Assembly (NCBI GenBank): GCA_024742935.1 | Contig: JANSXN010000007.1 | Location: forward strand, 1-59,042 | Direction: 5' to 3' | Source: Flavobacteriaceae bacterium | GTDB taxonomy: Bacteria; Bacteroidota; Bacteroidia; Flavobacteriales; Flavobacteriaceae | Length of the DNA stretch: 59,042 nt | Shown here: piece after piece, positions 15,226 to 25,740 of the stretch | Position numbering within the stretch: the stretch's first letter is position 1 | How the letters are laid out: every line of letters starts with the position of its first letter | Notes under the pieces: generated by a model | Database searches by the model: none | What the model was told of the DNA's origin: nothing | What the model saw: the letters and a program-made list of their open reading frames with translations, nothing else | Program-made: the position numbers and the translations under genes

Positions 15226-17004
15226 ATGTCTCAGACTCCGCATACATTTTACATCTCTCAAGTTGAAGGTTTTCAAAAGCAACTCAATAGCATCAAGCAA
15301 AAACTATTTGCCTCCAGTATGTTTCGGTTGGGGTTGTTTGTGTTGATTTGCTATGGGATTTATTTCTTTTTTGGTGATGCGAGATGGGTAATTGGAGTGA
15401 TCCTTTTGGGCAGTGCTCTATTTTTGTATCTAATTTCGCGCCATAGCGACTTGTCTTTTCAAAAGAAATTGTTTCAGGAACTTATTAATCTCAATAAAAA
15501 AGAACTCAAAGCATTAAAAAGAGAGGTCACAGATTTTCCGGAAGGCAACGAGTTTAAAGATGATTTCCATTATTACAGTCAGGATATTGATTTGTTTGGC
15601 AAAGGTTCATTTTATCAATACCTCAATCGCACAGCCACTCGTGAAGGTGCACAAACACTGGCAGAAAAACTAAAAAGCAACGCGATTGAGGACATTCAAA
15701 ACAAGCAGGATGCCATCAAAGAACTTGCTAAAAAAGCATCTTGGCGACAGGATTTTACCGGTTATGCCTCCATTTCAAAATCTGAAACTTCCACTGCAGA
15801 AGTGGTTCAACTTTTAAAAACGCACACCTATTTTATGCCACAAATGATGCGCATTTTGCCCATTGTGTTTTCGTTGCTTTCCCTGGCGGTGTTTGTCGCT
15901 TTATTTCTCGATATTATTGGTTTTAAGCAAGTGTTGCTCTGGCTCTTGATTGGTTTGGGAATTTCAGGGGTTTACTTAAAAAAGGTAAATGACCTTTCGG
16001 CAAAAATGGATAAAACCCAGGAAGTGTTTCAACAATATCATTATTTATTGATGCAAATTGAAAAAACAAATTTCGCTTCAGCGAAATTAAAAAGTTTACA
16101 GCATCAAATTGCCGTTGAAAACGAGAAAGCCTCCTCGGTCGCCCAAAAGTTTTCTAAAAAACTAAATGCCCTTGATCAGCGTAAAAATATGTTGCTAGGT
16201 TTTATTATCAATGGGTTTTTACTTTGGGACCTCAACCAAAGCTATCAAATTGAGCAATGGATGAAAACTTATGCCCACAAAGCCAAAGACTGGTTTGCAG
16301 TCATCGCTGAAATAGATGCCCTCAACTCCCTGGCCAATTTCACTTTCAATCACCCTCACTATACATTTCCTGAAATTACCAACGCAAAAAACGTGATTGA
16401 AGCAAGAGATTTTGTGCATCCGCTTTTAGGTCCGGAAAAAGCAGTGACCAATCATTTCAACATTGAAAACCAACAGTTTTTCATCATCACCGGCGCCAAT
16501 ATGGCCGGAAAAAGCACGTTTTTAAGAACCGTCTCCTTAGGAATTCTTATGGCAAATCTTGGACTTCCGGTGTGTGCGACCTTCTTTAGGTATTCGCCCA
16601 TCAAACTTATCACCAGTATGCGCACCACAGATTCGCTCACAGATGATGAATCTTATTTCTTTTCAGAATTGAAACGCCTCAAATTCATAGTAGACCAAAT
16701 CGCCACCGATAATTATTTTATCATTCTTGACGAAATTTTAAAAGGTACTAACAGCACAGATAAGGCTCTGGGCTCCAAAAAATTCATTGAAAAACTGGTT
16801 GCTTCACATTCAACAGGAATTATTGCCACCCACGATTTAAGCTTGTGTGAAGTGGAAAAAGACCACGACGAAGTGAAAAACTACTATTTTGACGCAGAAA
16901 TTATTAATGACGAATTGCATTTTGATTACACCATCAAAAATGGGATTGCACAAAATATGAATGCTTCTTTTTTACTGAGGAAGATGAAAATTGTGGATGA
17001 TTAA
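15226..17004 (+). CDS. Membrane-anchored MutS paralogue
   Basis: The 592-residue protein ends in a MutS-type ATPase: P-loop GANMAGKSTFLRT at about residues 424-436, then TDDESYFFSELKRL, the Walker B segment YFIILDEILKGTNSTDK, and ATHDLSLCEVE. The middle is a MutS core/lever-like helical region. The mismatch-binding domain with its Phe-x-Glu motif is missing. Instead there are two pairs of membrane helices, at about residues 30-70 and 208-255, placing it in the inner membrane. Similar proteins occur across Bacteroidota and are usually labelled MutS, but a role in mismatch repair is unlikely without the mismatch domain. Its function is unknown. Confidence 0.85.
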   Translation: MSQTPHTFYISQVEGFQKQLNSIKQKLFASSMFRLGLFVLICYGIYFFFGDARWVIGVILLGSALFLYLISRHSDLSFQKKLFQELINLNKKELKALKREVTDFPEGNEFKDDFHYYSQDIDLFGKGSFYQYLNRTATREGAQTLAEKLKSNAIEDIQNKQDAIKELAKKASWRQDFTGYASISKSETSTAEVVQLLKTHTYFMPQMMRILPIVFSLLSLAVFVALFLDIIGFKQVLLWLLIGLGISGVYLKKVNDLSAKMDKTQEVFQQYHYLLMQIEKTNFASAKLKSLQHQIAVENEKASSVAQKFSKKLNALDQRKNMLLGFIINGFLLWDLNQSYQIEQWMKTYAHKAKDWFAVIAEIDALNSLANFTFNHPHYTFPEITNAKNVIEARDFVHPLLGPEKAVTNHFNIENQQFFIITGANMAGKSTFLRTVSLGILMANLGLPVCATFFRYSPIKLITSMRTTDSLTDDESYFFSELKRLKFIVDQIATDNYFIILDEILKGTNSTDKALGSKKFIEKLVASHSTGIIATHDLSLCEVEKDHDEVKNYYFDAEIINDELHFDYTIKNGIAQNMNASFLLRKMKIVDD

Positions 17005-17051
17005 AATTCATTTGACTACTTTTATAACGCACTAACCAAAAAACAATCATT

Positions 17052-17693
17052 ATGAAAAATATTTTAACACTCCTTCTTGTAAGTACATTATTTTTCGCTT
17101 GCGGCGAAAAAGAAACCGAAAAAGCAGAGGACGTTTATGAAGAAATTGTAGAAACTGAAGAAAAAAGCACAAAATCTCCCGGCGCCAAAGAATTCTGGAA
17201 TTCATTAAAAGCCCTTTGCGGCAAAGCCTTTGAAGGCGAGCTCGTGACTGCTCCTGCCAATGATGATTTTGCAGGCAAAAAACTGGTTATGCACGTTTTA
17301 TCTTGTGATGATGAGCAAATTTTGATTCCTTTTAATGTGGGGGACAATCTTTCACGCACCTGGATTTTTACCTATAAAAATGATCGCATTACCTTAAAAC
17401 ACGACCACCGTCAACAAGATGGAAGTGATGATGAATTAACCATGTATGGCGGTACATCCACAAACAGTGGTTTGCCAGGCATAGCGGTGTTTCCCGCAGA
17501 TGAAGAAACACTGGAGCGCATAGAACCGGCTGCTACCAATGTGTGGTGGGTAACTGTTGATGAGAATGCCTACACTTACAATTTAAGAAGACTTGGTACC
17601 GAGCGTGTTTTTACCGTTTCATTTGATTTGACAAAAGAAATTGAAATCCCCGAGCCCTCCTGGGGATGGGAAGATTTTTCAGTAAATGAGTAA
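17052..17693 (+). CDS. Lipoprotein of unknown function
   Basis: The 213-residue protein has a signal peptide and lipobox (FFACG, Cys17). A Glu-rich spacer (residues about 20-45) leads into a globular part with WNSLKALCGKAFEG, SCDDEQILIPFNVG, SRTWIFTY and HDHRQQDG. I recognise the type from other flavobacteria as an unassigned secreted lipoprotein. The HDHR and NTG/NSG segments do not match an enzyme motif I know. It ends at a strong terminator before atpD. Confidence 0.75.
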   Translation: MKNILTLLLVSTLFFACGEKETEKAEDVYEEIVETEEKSTKSPGAKEFWNSLKALCGKAFEGELVTAPANDDFAGKKLVMHVLSCDDEQILIPFNVGDNLSRTWIFTYKNDRITLKHDHRQQDGSDDELTMYGGTSTNSGLPGIAVFPADEETLERIEPAATNVWWVTVDENAYTYNLRRLGTERVFTVSFDLTKEIEIPEPSWGWEDFSVNE

Positions 17694-17713
17694 CTCCATC
17701 TAAAAACATTTTT

Positions 17714-17748
17714 AAAACGGGTTGAAGTTAAAATTCAATCCGTTTTTT
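17714..17748 (+). terminator. Rho-independent terminator after the lipoprotein gene
   Basis: AAAACGGGTTGAA pairs with TTCAATCCGTTTT around a short AT-rich loop, with one mismatch, and runs into T-rich sequence. Confidence 0.8.
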
Positions 17749-17852
17749 ATTTTTTTTCACAAAAAAGCGCCTCAAAAATTATTCGTGCATTCACGGGATT
17801 TTTTTAGAAAAAAAATCTCCTTTCCGTTATATTTTATTTCATTTAAAAAAAC

Positions 17853-17860
17853 TATCTTTG
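17853..17860 (+). promoter_or_regulatory. -7 box ahead of atpD
   Basis: TATCTTTG fits the Bacteroidota TAnnTTTG consensus, 72 bases upstream of the atpD start. This implies a leader of about 65 bases. No clear TTTG lies 19 bases upstream. Confidence 0.6.
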
Positions 17861-17926
17861 CGCCTTGAAAATCGAACCTTATTTCCTGAGGTTTTTATGA
17901 TAATTAATTTGCTAAACAATAAATAG

Positions 17927-19438
<1,512 letters not shown>

Positions 19439-19443
19439 AAAAT

Positions 19444-19503
19444 TCAATGTTCAAGGTTCAATATTAAATGCTGAACCTTGAACTTTAAACTTTGAACTTG
19501 AAT
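19444..19503 (+). repeat. Heptad-period repeat with 11-bp inverted repeat between atpD and atpC
   Basis: The spacer reads TTCAATG TTCAAGG TTCAATA, then a short gap, then CTTGAAC TTTAAAC TTTGAAC TTGAATT. TTCAAGGTTCA (19450-19460) and TGAACCTTGAA (19472-19482) are exact reverse complements, so the atpDC mRNA can form a hairpin just before the atpC start codon. Confidence 0.75.
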
Positions 19504-19504
19504 T

Positions 19505-19783
19505 ATGAAATTAGAAATCATATCACCCGAAGCCGTTTTATTACAGTCTGAAGTAAAATCAGTTGCTGTACCCGGCGTGAATGGTGAATTCCAAATACTG
19601 GATAATCACGCACCTATTGTTTCCATTCTTCAGGAAGGGCTTATCAAAATAGATGGCAACATTACCATTAATGAAAATGTGAAAAAGAAATTTTCAAAAA
19701 ACGATGAAGGCAGATGGACACTTTTCATTAATAGTGGTACTTTGGAAATGAATAATAACAAAGTGATTATTCTTGCAGATTAA
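19505..19783 (+). CDS. atpC: F1F0 ATP synthase subunit epsilon
   Basis: The 92-residue product is the N-terminal beta-sandwich domain of the epsilon subunit only: LEIISPEAVLLQSEVKSVAVPGVNGEFQILDNHAPIVS is the family signature. The C-terminal helical hairpin, which inhibits ATPase activity in Escherichia coli, is absent, as is usual in Bacteroidota. Epsilon joins F1 to the rotor ring. The gene is followed by a strong terminator that separates it from the Mrp operon. Confidence 0.94.
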   Translation: MKLEIISPEAVLLQSEVKSVAVPGVNGEFQILDNHAPIVSILQEGLIKIDGNITINENVKKKFSKNDEGRWTLFINSGTLEMNNNKVIILAD

Positions 19784-19805
19784 AAATCAATTTACATAAA
19801 AAAGT

Positions 19806-19839
19806 AAAAACCCGATAATCCCGATTATCGGGTTTTTTT
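19806..19839 (+). terminator. Terminator after atpC
   Basis: AAAAACCCGATAATC pairs with GATTATCGGGTTTTT around a very short loop, followed by T residues. This is one of the strongest terminators in the window. Confidence 0.92.
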
Positions 19840-19924
19840 ATGTCATAATGTTACCAAGTTGTTAAACCTTCTATTTCTTGAATTTTAAAGTGAGTCCTTT
19901 ATTTCAAAAATTCCTAAAATCCAC

Positions 19925-19932
19925 TATATTTG
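19925..19932 (+). promoter_or_regulatory. -7 box of the Mrp operon
   Basis: TATATTTG matches the -7 consensus; TTTC lies 19 bases upstream where TTTG is expected. The box overlaps an in-frame TTG at 19930, which therefore cannot be the start. The ATG at 19954 is chosen for mnhA. Confidence 0.7.
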
Positions 19933-19953
19933 CTATTGACACTTTACAAACTT

Positions 19954-22260
19954 ATGCTGATAGCAATACTCACAGGTTTTCTTTTTTCAATTTTTTTGGT
20001 GTTTGCCGGTAAGTATCTGAAAGGCAGGTTGGCCATACTTTCAGCACTTGTTCCTTTAGGTCTTTTTGTTTATTTCTTAAATTTTTCCAAGCGCATAGCA
20101 AACGGTGAGGTTATCTCTCAAACTTTTGAGTGGGTGCCTTCTTTGGGCGTAAATCTTGGCTTTACATTGGATGGTGTTTCACTCATCTTTGCCCTAATGA
20201 TTACCGGCATTGGGTTTTTGGTCTTTGCCTATACTGCAGCATATCTGAAAGGGCACGAGTTCCTGGATCGATTTTATGGTTATTTAGGAATTTTTATGGC
20301 AGCAATGCTGGGTGTGGTGCTGTCAGACAATATCATATCGCTCTTTGTTTTTTGGGAATTAACCAGTATCAGTTCGTTTTTTCTCATTGGTTTTAACAAC
20401 AAAGAAGAAGCTTCCAGAAAATCTGCAATTTTAGCTCTGGCCATCACCGGAACCGGAGGTCTTTTACTACTGGCCGGGGTATTGATTCTGGGGAATGTTG
20501 CCGGCACTTATAGTATTGCTGAAATGCTTTCTTCCAAAGAAGTGATAGCTGACAGTGCTCATTATATACTCATTGTACTACTTATTTTTGGAGCCGCTTT
20601 CACAAAATCGGCTCAGTTTCCATTTCACTTTTGGTTGCCCGGTGCAATGAAAGCGCCCACTCCTGTTTCTACCTATCTGCACTCTGCAACTATGGTAAAA
20701 GCCGGTGTTTATTTATTGATGCGTTTTACTCCTGTTTTGGGAAGTACAGAGTTATGGAATTCCACCTTAATAATTGTGGGGGCTACTACCATGGTTTATG
20801 CCGCCATACACACCATCTTTAGAACCGATTTAAAGGGAATACTTGCCTATTCAACGATATCAGCTTTAGGAGTCTTAGTGTTTTTAATAGGTCTGGGAAC
20901 TCAGGATGCCCTTCTGGCGGCTTGTGTTTTTATTTTGGTTCACGCTCTGTATAAAGCTACCTTATTCCTTGTCACGGGTATTATTGACCACGAGACGGGA
21001 ACACGAGATATTACGAAATTAGCCGGGCTTAGAAAAGTATTGCTGCCGGTAGCCATAGCGGGTATTTTAGCAGCTATCTCAAATGCCGGAATACCGCCAA
21101 GCTTTGGATTTTTAGGAAAAGATTTAATTTATGAAGCCACGCTGCATTTTGGAAATTCGGCGGTGTTACTCACTATCTTGGCAATTGTCACAAATATCTT
21201 ATTACTTTATGCCGGTTTTTTAGCGGGCATCAAGCCCTTCACCGGAAAACTCCCGACTACTTTTGAAAAAGTACATTTGCCCAGTTTTTTAATGTGGCTA
21301 CCCCCTTTAATTTTAGCCACACTTGGAATCCTCATTGGGCTATTTCCCTCTATCATTCAAGGATCTTTGATACAGCCTGCTGTGACCGCTCTTGGTGAAA
21401 GTGGCAGCGAGATTCAATTAAAGCTCTGGCACGGATTTAATTTAATTTTAGCTCTGAGTGCTACAACAATTGGCGTGGGTGCTCTGCTCTATTTTATAAT
21501 GAAACCTTCTCAAAAGCTGGAAAATGGGATTGCAAAACTTGAGTTTATTGCTCCTCAAACACTCGTTGAAAAATTTGGGTTTGGCTTTGGAAAATTTTCA
21601 AGATTCACGACGGGACTAATTCAAAACGGTTATCTGCGCTATTATGTGTCTGTCATTATATTGTTTTTGGTAATATTAACAGGCTATACTCTAATACAAA
21701 ACACAAAATATGTATTTGATTATGATTCCTTTTCGGTTTTAACCGTCTATGAAGTCTTGACAGTATTAGTAATGATCGTTGGAATTCTTTTTACTGTTTT
21801 CACGAAGTCGCGACTTGCTGCAGTAGCAGCAATGGGTGTTGTGGGTCTTGCTATCAGCCTTATTTTTGTATATTACAGTGCCCCGGATCTTGCAATGACA
21901 CAGTTTTCAATCGATACATTGACCGTTATTTTATTTGTACTTGTTTTGTATAAATTACCAAAATATTTAAACTTTTCAGATTACAAAGTACGCATTAAAG
22001 ACGGTGTTTTATCACTTGTTTTTGGTGCATTAATAACGGTTTTAGCACTTGAGGTTTTGAGTGAGCCGCAAGGCTCTCAATTAACTGATTATTATGCTGA
22101 AAATGCCTATGTTTTGGCCAAGGGGAAAAACGTAGTGAATGTAATTTTAGTTGATTTCAGAGGAATTGACACTTTTATGGAAATTGCAGTGCTTACCATT
22201 GCAGCTATTGGTGTATTTTCTTTGTTAAAATTGAGGCTTACAAGTAAAAATAGAAGATAA
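19954..22260 (+). CDS. mnhA: Mrp Na+/H+ antiporter subunit A
   Basis: The 768-residue protein is the large subunit of the Mrp complex, related to NuoL of complex I. The proton-translocating region has PGAMKAPTPVSTYLHSATMVKAGVYLL, followed by the KATLFLVTG segment. The C-terminal part (from about residue 600) adds the DUF4040-like APDLAMTQFSIDTLTVIL and the MbhE-like VNVILVDFRGIDTFMEI, so this is the full MrpA type. The complex exports Na+ in exchange for H+ at the inner membrane. It is the first gene of mnhABCDEFG. The start at 19954 was chosen because the promoter box covers the upstream TTG. Confidence 0.94.
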   Translation: MLIAILTGFLFSIFLVFAGKYLKGRLAILSALVPLGLFVYFLNFSKRIANGEVISQTFEWVPSLGVNLGFTLDGVSLIFALMITGIGFLVFAYTAAYLKGHEFLDRFYGYLGIFMAAMLGVVLSDNIISLFVFWELTSISSFFLIGFNNKEEASRKSAILALAITGTGGLLLLAGVLILGNVAGTYSIAEMLSSKEVIADSAHYILIVLLIFGAAFTKSAQFPFHFWLPGAMKAPTPVSTYLHSATMVKAGVYLLMRFTPVLGSTELWNSTLIIVGATTMVYAAIHTIFRTDLKGILAYSTISALGVLVFLIGLGTQDALLAACVFILVHALYKATLFLVTGIIDHETGTRDITKLAGLRKVLLPVAIAGILAAISNAGIPPSFGFLGKDLIYEATLHFGNSAVLLTILAIVTNILLLYAGFLAGIKPFTGKLPTTFEKVHLPSFLMWLPPLILATLGILIGLFPSIIQGSLIQPAVTALGESGSEIQLKLWHGFNLILALSATTIGVGALLYFIMKPSQKLENGIAKLEFIAPQTLVEKFGFGFGKFSRFTTGLIQNGYLRYYVSVIILFLVILTGYTLIQNTKYVFDYDSFSVLTVYEVLTVLVMIVGILFTVFTKSRLAAVAAMGVVGLAISLIFVYYSAPDLAMTQFSIDTLTVILFVLVLYKLPKYLNFSDYKVRIKDGVLSLVFGALITVLALEVLSEPQGSQLTDYYAENAYVLAKGKNVVNVILVDFRGIDTFMEIAVLTIAAIGVFSLLKLRLTSKNRR

Positions 22261-22274
22261 AAAATAAGTAAATC

Positions 22275-22688
22275 ATGAAAACAATTATTTTAAGGACAGC
22301 CTCAGATTATTTATTACCGTTGCTGCTTTTGTTTTCAATTTTTATTTTACTTCGCGGGCATTATTTGCCGGGAGGTGGTTTTGTGGGTGGACTCATAGCT
22401 TCTATTGCTTTTGTTTTACACGCTTTTGCAAATGGATTGGAAAACACAAAAAACCTGTTGAGATTACACCCCGGATATTTAATGCCACTGGGTCTTTTAG
22501 TAGCTACTTTAGCCGGGTTATCACCCATATTTGTTGAAAACCTTCCTTTTATGACAGGAATTTGGTTTCAAGAACCCTTGCCTGTAATTGGTATGATAGG
22601 CTCAGCTCTTTTCTTTGACATAGGGGTCTATCTTGTCGTTATTGGCGTTTCATTAACCATCATTTTTACAATAACAGAATCTGCATAA
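22275..22688 (+). CDS. mnhB: Mrp antiporter subunit B
   Basis: The 137-residue, four-helix protein has the MnhB signature [21 protein letters not shown] (about residues 26-46) and a C-terminal [13 protein letters not shown]. It is a structural subunit near the A/C interface of the antiporter. It lies 14 bases after mnhA and 2 bases before mnhC, in the standard order. Confidence 0.93.
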   Translation: MKTIILRTASDYLLPLLLLFSIFILLRGHYLPGGGFVGGLIASIAFVLHAFANGLENTKNLLRLHPGYLMPLGLLVATLAGLSPIFVENLPFMTGIWFQEPLPVIGMIGSALFFDIGVYLVVIGVSLTIIFTITESA

Positions 22689-22690
22689 CT

Positions 22691-23044
22691 ATGGAGTTTT
22701 TACTTGCCATATTAATAGGACTTTTATATGCTTCAGGCTTGTATATGATGCTACGCCGCAGTTTAGTTAAACTAATTATAGGCCTTATCTTATTAAGTAA
22801 TGGTGCCAATTTATTGATTTTTCTTTTGGGAAGAATTACAAAAGGAAAACCGCCCATTATTCCGGAAGAATCTTACAACTTTCTGGACGCATATGCAGAC
22901 CCAGTACCACAGGCTTTGATTTTAACTGCCATTGTGATTAGTTTTGGTTTGCAATCCTTTGCGATTGTATTAATCAAACGCGCATACAAGGTCGTTAAAA
23001 CAGACGATTTAGACCAAATGAACTCAACAGACGAATTTTCATGA
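22691..23044 (+). CDS. mnhC: Mrp antiporter subunit C (NuoK-like)
   Basis: The 117-residue protein has three membrane helices and the NuoK-like core [29 protein letters not shown]. The family segment [21 protein letters not shown] follows at about residues 71-91. Its last codons overlap mnhD by 4 bases (ATGA). Confidence 0.93.
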   Translation: MEFLLAILIGLLYASGLYMMLRRSLVKLIIGLILLSNGANLLIFLLGRITKGKPPIIPEESYNFLDAYADPVPQALILTAIVISFGLQSFAIVLIKRAYKVVKTDDLDQMNSTDEFS

Positions 23045-24549
23045 TACAACACATTGTTTTATATCCAATTATTGTTCAGTTGCTTTTGGCAATACTGTTG
23101 CTGTTTTCATGGAATAGTATTAAAATACAAAAGCTGATAAGTGCCGGAGGAAGTATTATAAGTTTGTTAGTTTCTATTGGATTGATAATGACCGTTTGGA
23201 ATGAGGGAACATTAACAATTCAATCAGGAGGTTGGGAAGCTCCTTTTGGAATTACATTTGTTGCAGATGCTTTTGCAGCAACCATGGTATTACTAACTGC
23301 TATTAGTGGTCTTGCTGTATCCTTTTTTACAGTAGGAACCATTCTAAAAGCACGGCTCAAATTTGGGTTTTTACCTGTTTTACATTTCCTGTTTTTAGGA
23401 TTAAACGGTGCCTTTTTAACCGGTGATATATTCAACCTATATGTTTGGTTTGAAATCATCATCATTAGTTCGTTTGTATTAATCACTTTGGGTGGCGAAA
23501 AGAAACAAATTGAAGGAGCTGTTAAATATTTCACCCTTAACATTTTTGCATCTGTAATCTTTTTAACAGCCATTGCCGTTTTATATGGATTGACAGGCTC
23601 ATTGAACATGGCCGACTTAGCTTTAAAAATTGCTGCCATAGAAAACCGGGGGTTGGATGAAGTAACAGCCATTTTATTTTTAATAGGTTTTGGAATTAAG
23701 GCCGCTATTTTTCCGTTGTATTTTTGGTTGCCGGCTGCATATCATACTCCACCGCCTGCAGTATCGGCTGTTTTTGGTGGACTTTTAACCAAAGTGGGGG
23801 TGTATGCACTTATTCGTGTTTTTACCTTAATTTTTGTTGGAGATGTATTTCTTGAAAATATCATACTGGTTTTAGCCGGGTTCACAATCGTTGCAGGTGC
23901 GCTTGGAGCTCTGACCCAAAACAATATTGCCAAAGTTTTTTCTTATCTTATCATCTGCCATATTGGTTTTATGATTTTAGGTCTTGGATTATATACTGAA
24001 GCAGCGATTGCCGCTGCCATTTTTTATGTCATCCACGATATTGTTGTCAAGACCAATCTCTTTATGGTGGGTGGTTTGATTTACAGAATTAAAGGGACCT
24101 ACAGTATGAGAGATCTGGGTGGTATTTATGCAAAATATCCCCTCCTGTCTTTATTAATGATTATTCCTTTGTTTTCTTTGGTAGGAATCCCACCATTTTC
24201 AGGGTTTTGGCCAAAGCTTTCATTAATCACTGAAAGTTTTAAAATTGATAATTATTGGTTGATTGCGGCACTTTTATTTGGAACTTTTATTACCTTGTTT
24301 GTGATTGCACGCCTTTGGGCAGAAGTATTCTGGAAAAAGGGTAAAAAATTACCCGAAATTCAAAACTTCAGATACTATGATAAACTAAAAATTGAAAAGA
24401 AAATTGAAATAGTAGGCCCAATACTATTTTTAGCTTTCATATCACTTTACATAGGTTTTGGTGCAGAAAACATTCAACAACTGGCTATGAGAGTGGGAGA
24501 AGAATTAATGAACAATCAAATGTATATACAAGCTGTTTTAGGAAAATAA
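23041..24549 (+). CDS. mnhD: Mrp antiporter subunit D (NuoM/N-like)
   Basis: The 502-residue protein has about 14 helices and the proton_antipo_M pattern: [21 protein letters not shown], the helix-7/8 segment [33 protein letters not shown] (about residues 225-257), and a lysine-bearing [14 protein letters not shown]. It is the second ion-translocating module of the complex. It overlaps mnhC by 4 bases and is followed by mnhE 3 bases later. Confidence 0.95.
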   Translation: MIQHIVLYPIIVQLLLAILLLFSWNSIKIQKLISAGGSIISLLVSIGLIMTVWNEGTLTIQSGGWEAPFGITFVADAFAATMVLLTAISGLAVSFFTVGTILKARLKFGFLPVLHFLFLGLNGAFLTGDIFNLYVWFEIIIISSFVLITLGGEKKQIEGAVKYFTLNIFASVIFLTAIAVLYGLTGSLNMADLALKIAAIENRGLDEVTAILFLIGFGIKAAIFPLYFWLPAAYHTPPPAVSAVFGGLLTKVGVYALIRVFTLIFVGDVFLENIILVLAGFTIVAGALGALTQNNIAKVFSYLIICHIGFMILGLGLYTEAAIAAAIFYVIHDIVVKTNLFMVGGLIYRIKGTYSMRDLGGIYAKYPLLSLLMIIPLFSLVGIPPFSGFWPKLSLITESFKIDNYWLIAALLFGTFITLFVIARLWAEVFWKKGKKLPEIQNFRYYDKLKIEKKIEIVGPILFLAFISLYIGFGAENIQQLAMRVGEELMNNQMYIQAVLGK

Positions 24550-24552
24550 AAA

Positions 24553-25029
24553 ATGAGAAGTAAATTTTTAAGCAACATATTACTAACATTGGTTTGGGTC
24601 GCATTGACGGGCAGCTTTGCGCTTCTCAACTTTGTGTTTGGTTTTATTTTAAGCTTTTTAATACTTTGGGTCATCTCAAATGGACAAGGGGAATCAAAAT
24701 ACTTTAAGATTCTCCCAAAAATGATTTCCTTTATCTTTTTCTTTTTGTATGAACTATTTAAAGCAAATCTTCAAGTGGCTTATGATGTGGTTACTCCAAA
24801 GTTTTATATGAAACCCGGTATTGTAAAAGTTCCGCTTGACGCGAAAACAAATATGGAAATTACGCTTTTGGCAAACTTGATATCCCTTACCCCCGGCACC
24901 TTAAGTCTCGATGTGTCAAATGACAGAAAAGTCCTTTATGTACACGCTATGTATGTTTCAGATAAAGAAAAGTTTATAAAAGGTATTAAGCAAGGATTTG
25001 AAAAACGATTATTAGAAATTTTAAGATGA
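24553..25029 (+). CDS. mnhE: Mrp antiporter subunit E
   Basis: The 158-residue protein has two or three N-terminal helices and a cytoplasmic C-terminal domain. The conserved part runs from FFLYELFKANLQVAYDVV to ANLISLTPGTLSLDVSNDRKVLYVHAM, diagnostic for MnhE. It overlaps mnhF by 4 bases. Confidence 0.93.
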   Translation: MRSKFLSNILLTLVWVALTGSFALLNFVFGFILSFLILWVISNGQGESKYFKILPKMISFIFFFLYELFKANLQVAYDVVTPKFYMKPGIVKVPLDAKTNMEITLLANLISLTPGTLSLDVSNDRKVLYVHAMYVSDKEKFIKGIKQGFEKRLLEILR

Positions 25030-25301
25030 CCTTATACGACTATTTATATTACATTTTATTACCAATACTTTCGTTTTCGATTGTATTACTATTTATTCGT
25101 TTTTTAAAAGGTCCAAGTATTGTTGACCGTGTTATTACTCTTGATTTATTAATTACCACCGGAATTGGAGTTATTGCTATTTATAGCATAACAACAAACC
25201 AACCCACATTTTTGGATATTGCGATGATACTTGCTTTAATTGCATTTCTTGGAACCGTAGCATTTTCCTATTACCTCGAAAAAAGAAATAAAAATGAGTG
25301 A
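25026..25301 (+). CDS. mnhF: Mrp antiporter subunit F
   Basis: The 91-residue protein has three helices and the MnhF signature RFLKGPSIVDRVITLDLL (about residues 25-42) followed by DIAMILALIAFLGTVAFSYYLE. It overlaps mnhE by 4 bases and mnhG by 8 bases. Confidence 0.92.
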   Translation: MTLYDYLYYILLPILSFSIVLLFIRFLKGPSIVDRVITLDLLITTGIGVIAIYSITTNQPTFLDIAMILALIAFLGTVAFSYYLEKRNKNE

Positions 25302-25665
25302 AATAATCATAGGTACATTAGCCACTTTAGGAACGCTGTTTGTCTTGCTGGCAGCTATAGGCGTTATAAGAATGCCCGATACCTATTTGCGCATTTCTGT
25401 AACAACAAAAGCAGCTACACTCGGCATAGGTTTGATTCTGGGCGCTGCAGCTGTTTATTTTAGCGATATTTCAATCACATCAAGAGTGCTTGCCATTATT
25501 TTGTTTATTCTCTTAACGGCACCTGTGGGCGCTCACCTTATTGGACGTGCATCATACTTTATTGGCGTCAAACTTTGGAAAAAATCAGTTATTGATGACC
25601 TGGAGGGTAAATACAAAAAAACCACTCACGAACTCAAAAGTGATCTTGAAGAGGATGAAGACTAG
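25294..25665 (+). CDS. mnhG: Mrp antiporter subunit G
   Basis: The 123-residue protein has three helices with the MnhG pattern AAIGVIRMPDTYLRISVTTKAATLG (about residues 21-45) and FLLTAPVGAHLIGRASY. An acidic, charged tail follows. It closes the operon, so all seven subunits A-G are present once and in order. Confidence 0.93.
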   Translation: MSEIIIGTLATLGTLFVLLAAIGVIRMPDTYLRISVTTKAATLGIGLILGAAAVYFSDISITSRVLAIILFILLTAPVGAHLIGRASYFIGVKLWKKSVIDDLEGKYKKTTHELKSDLEEDED

Positions 25666-25710
25666 AATGTATTTATTTTCTTCATCTTAACTTACAATTC
25701 ATTAATTTAC

Positions 25711-25718
25711 TAATTTTG
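25711..25718 (+). promoter_or_regulatory. -7 box ahead of the JmjC-like gene
   Basis: TAATTTTG matches TAnnTTTG, 22 bases before the ATG at 25741. Confidence 0.5.
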
Positions 25719-25740
25719 GTTAGGTAAATTATTATGAGGT

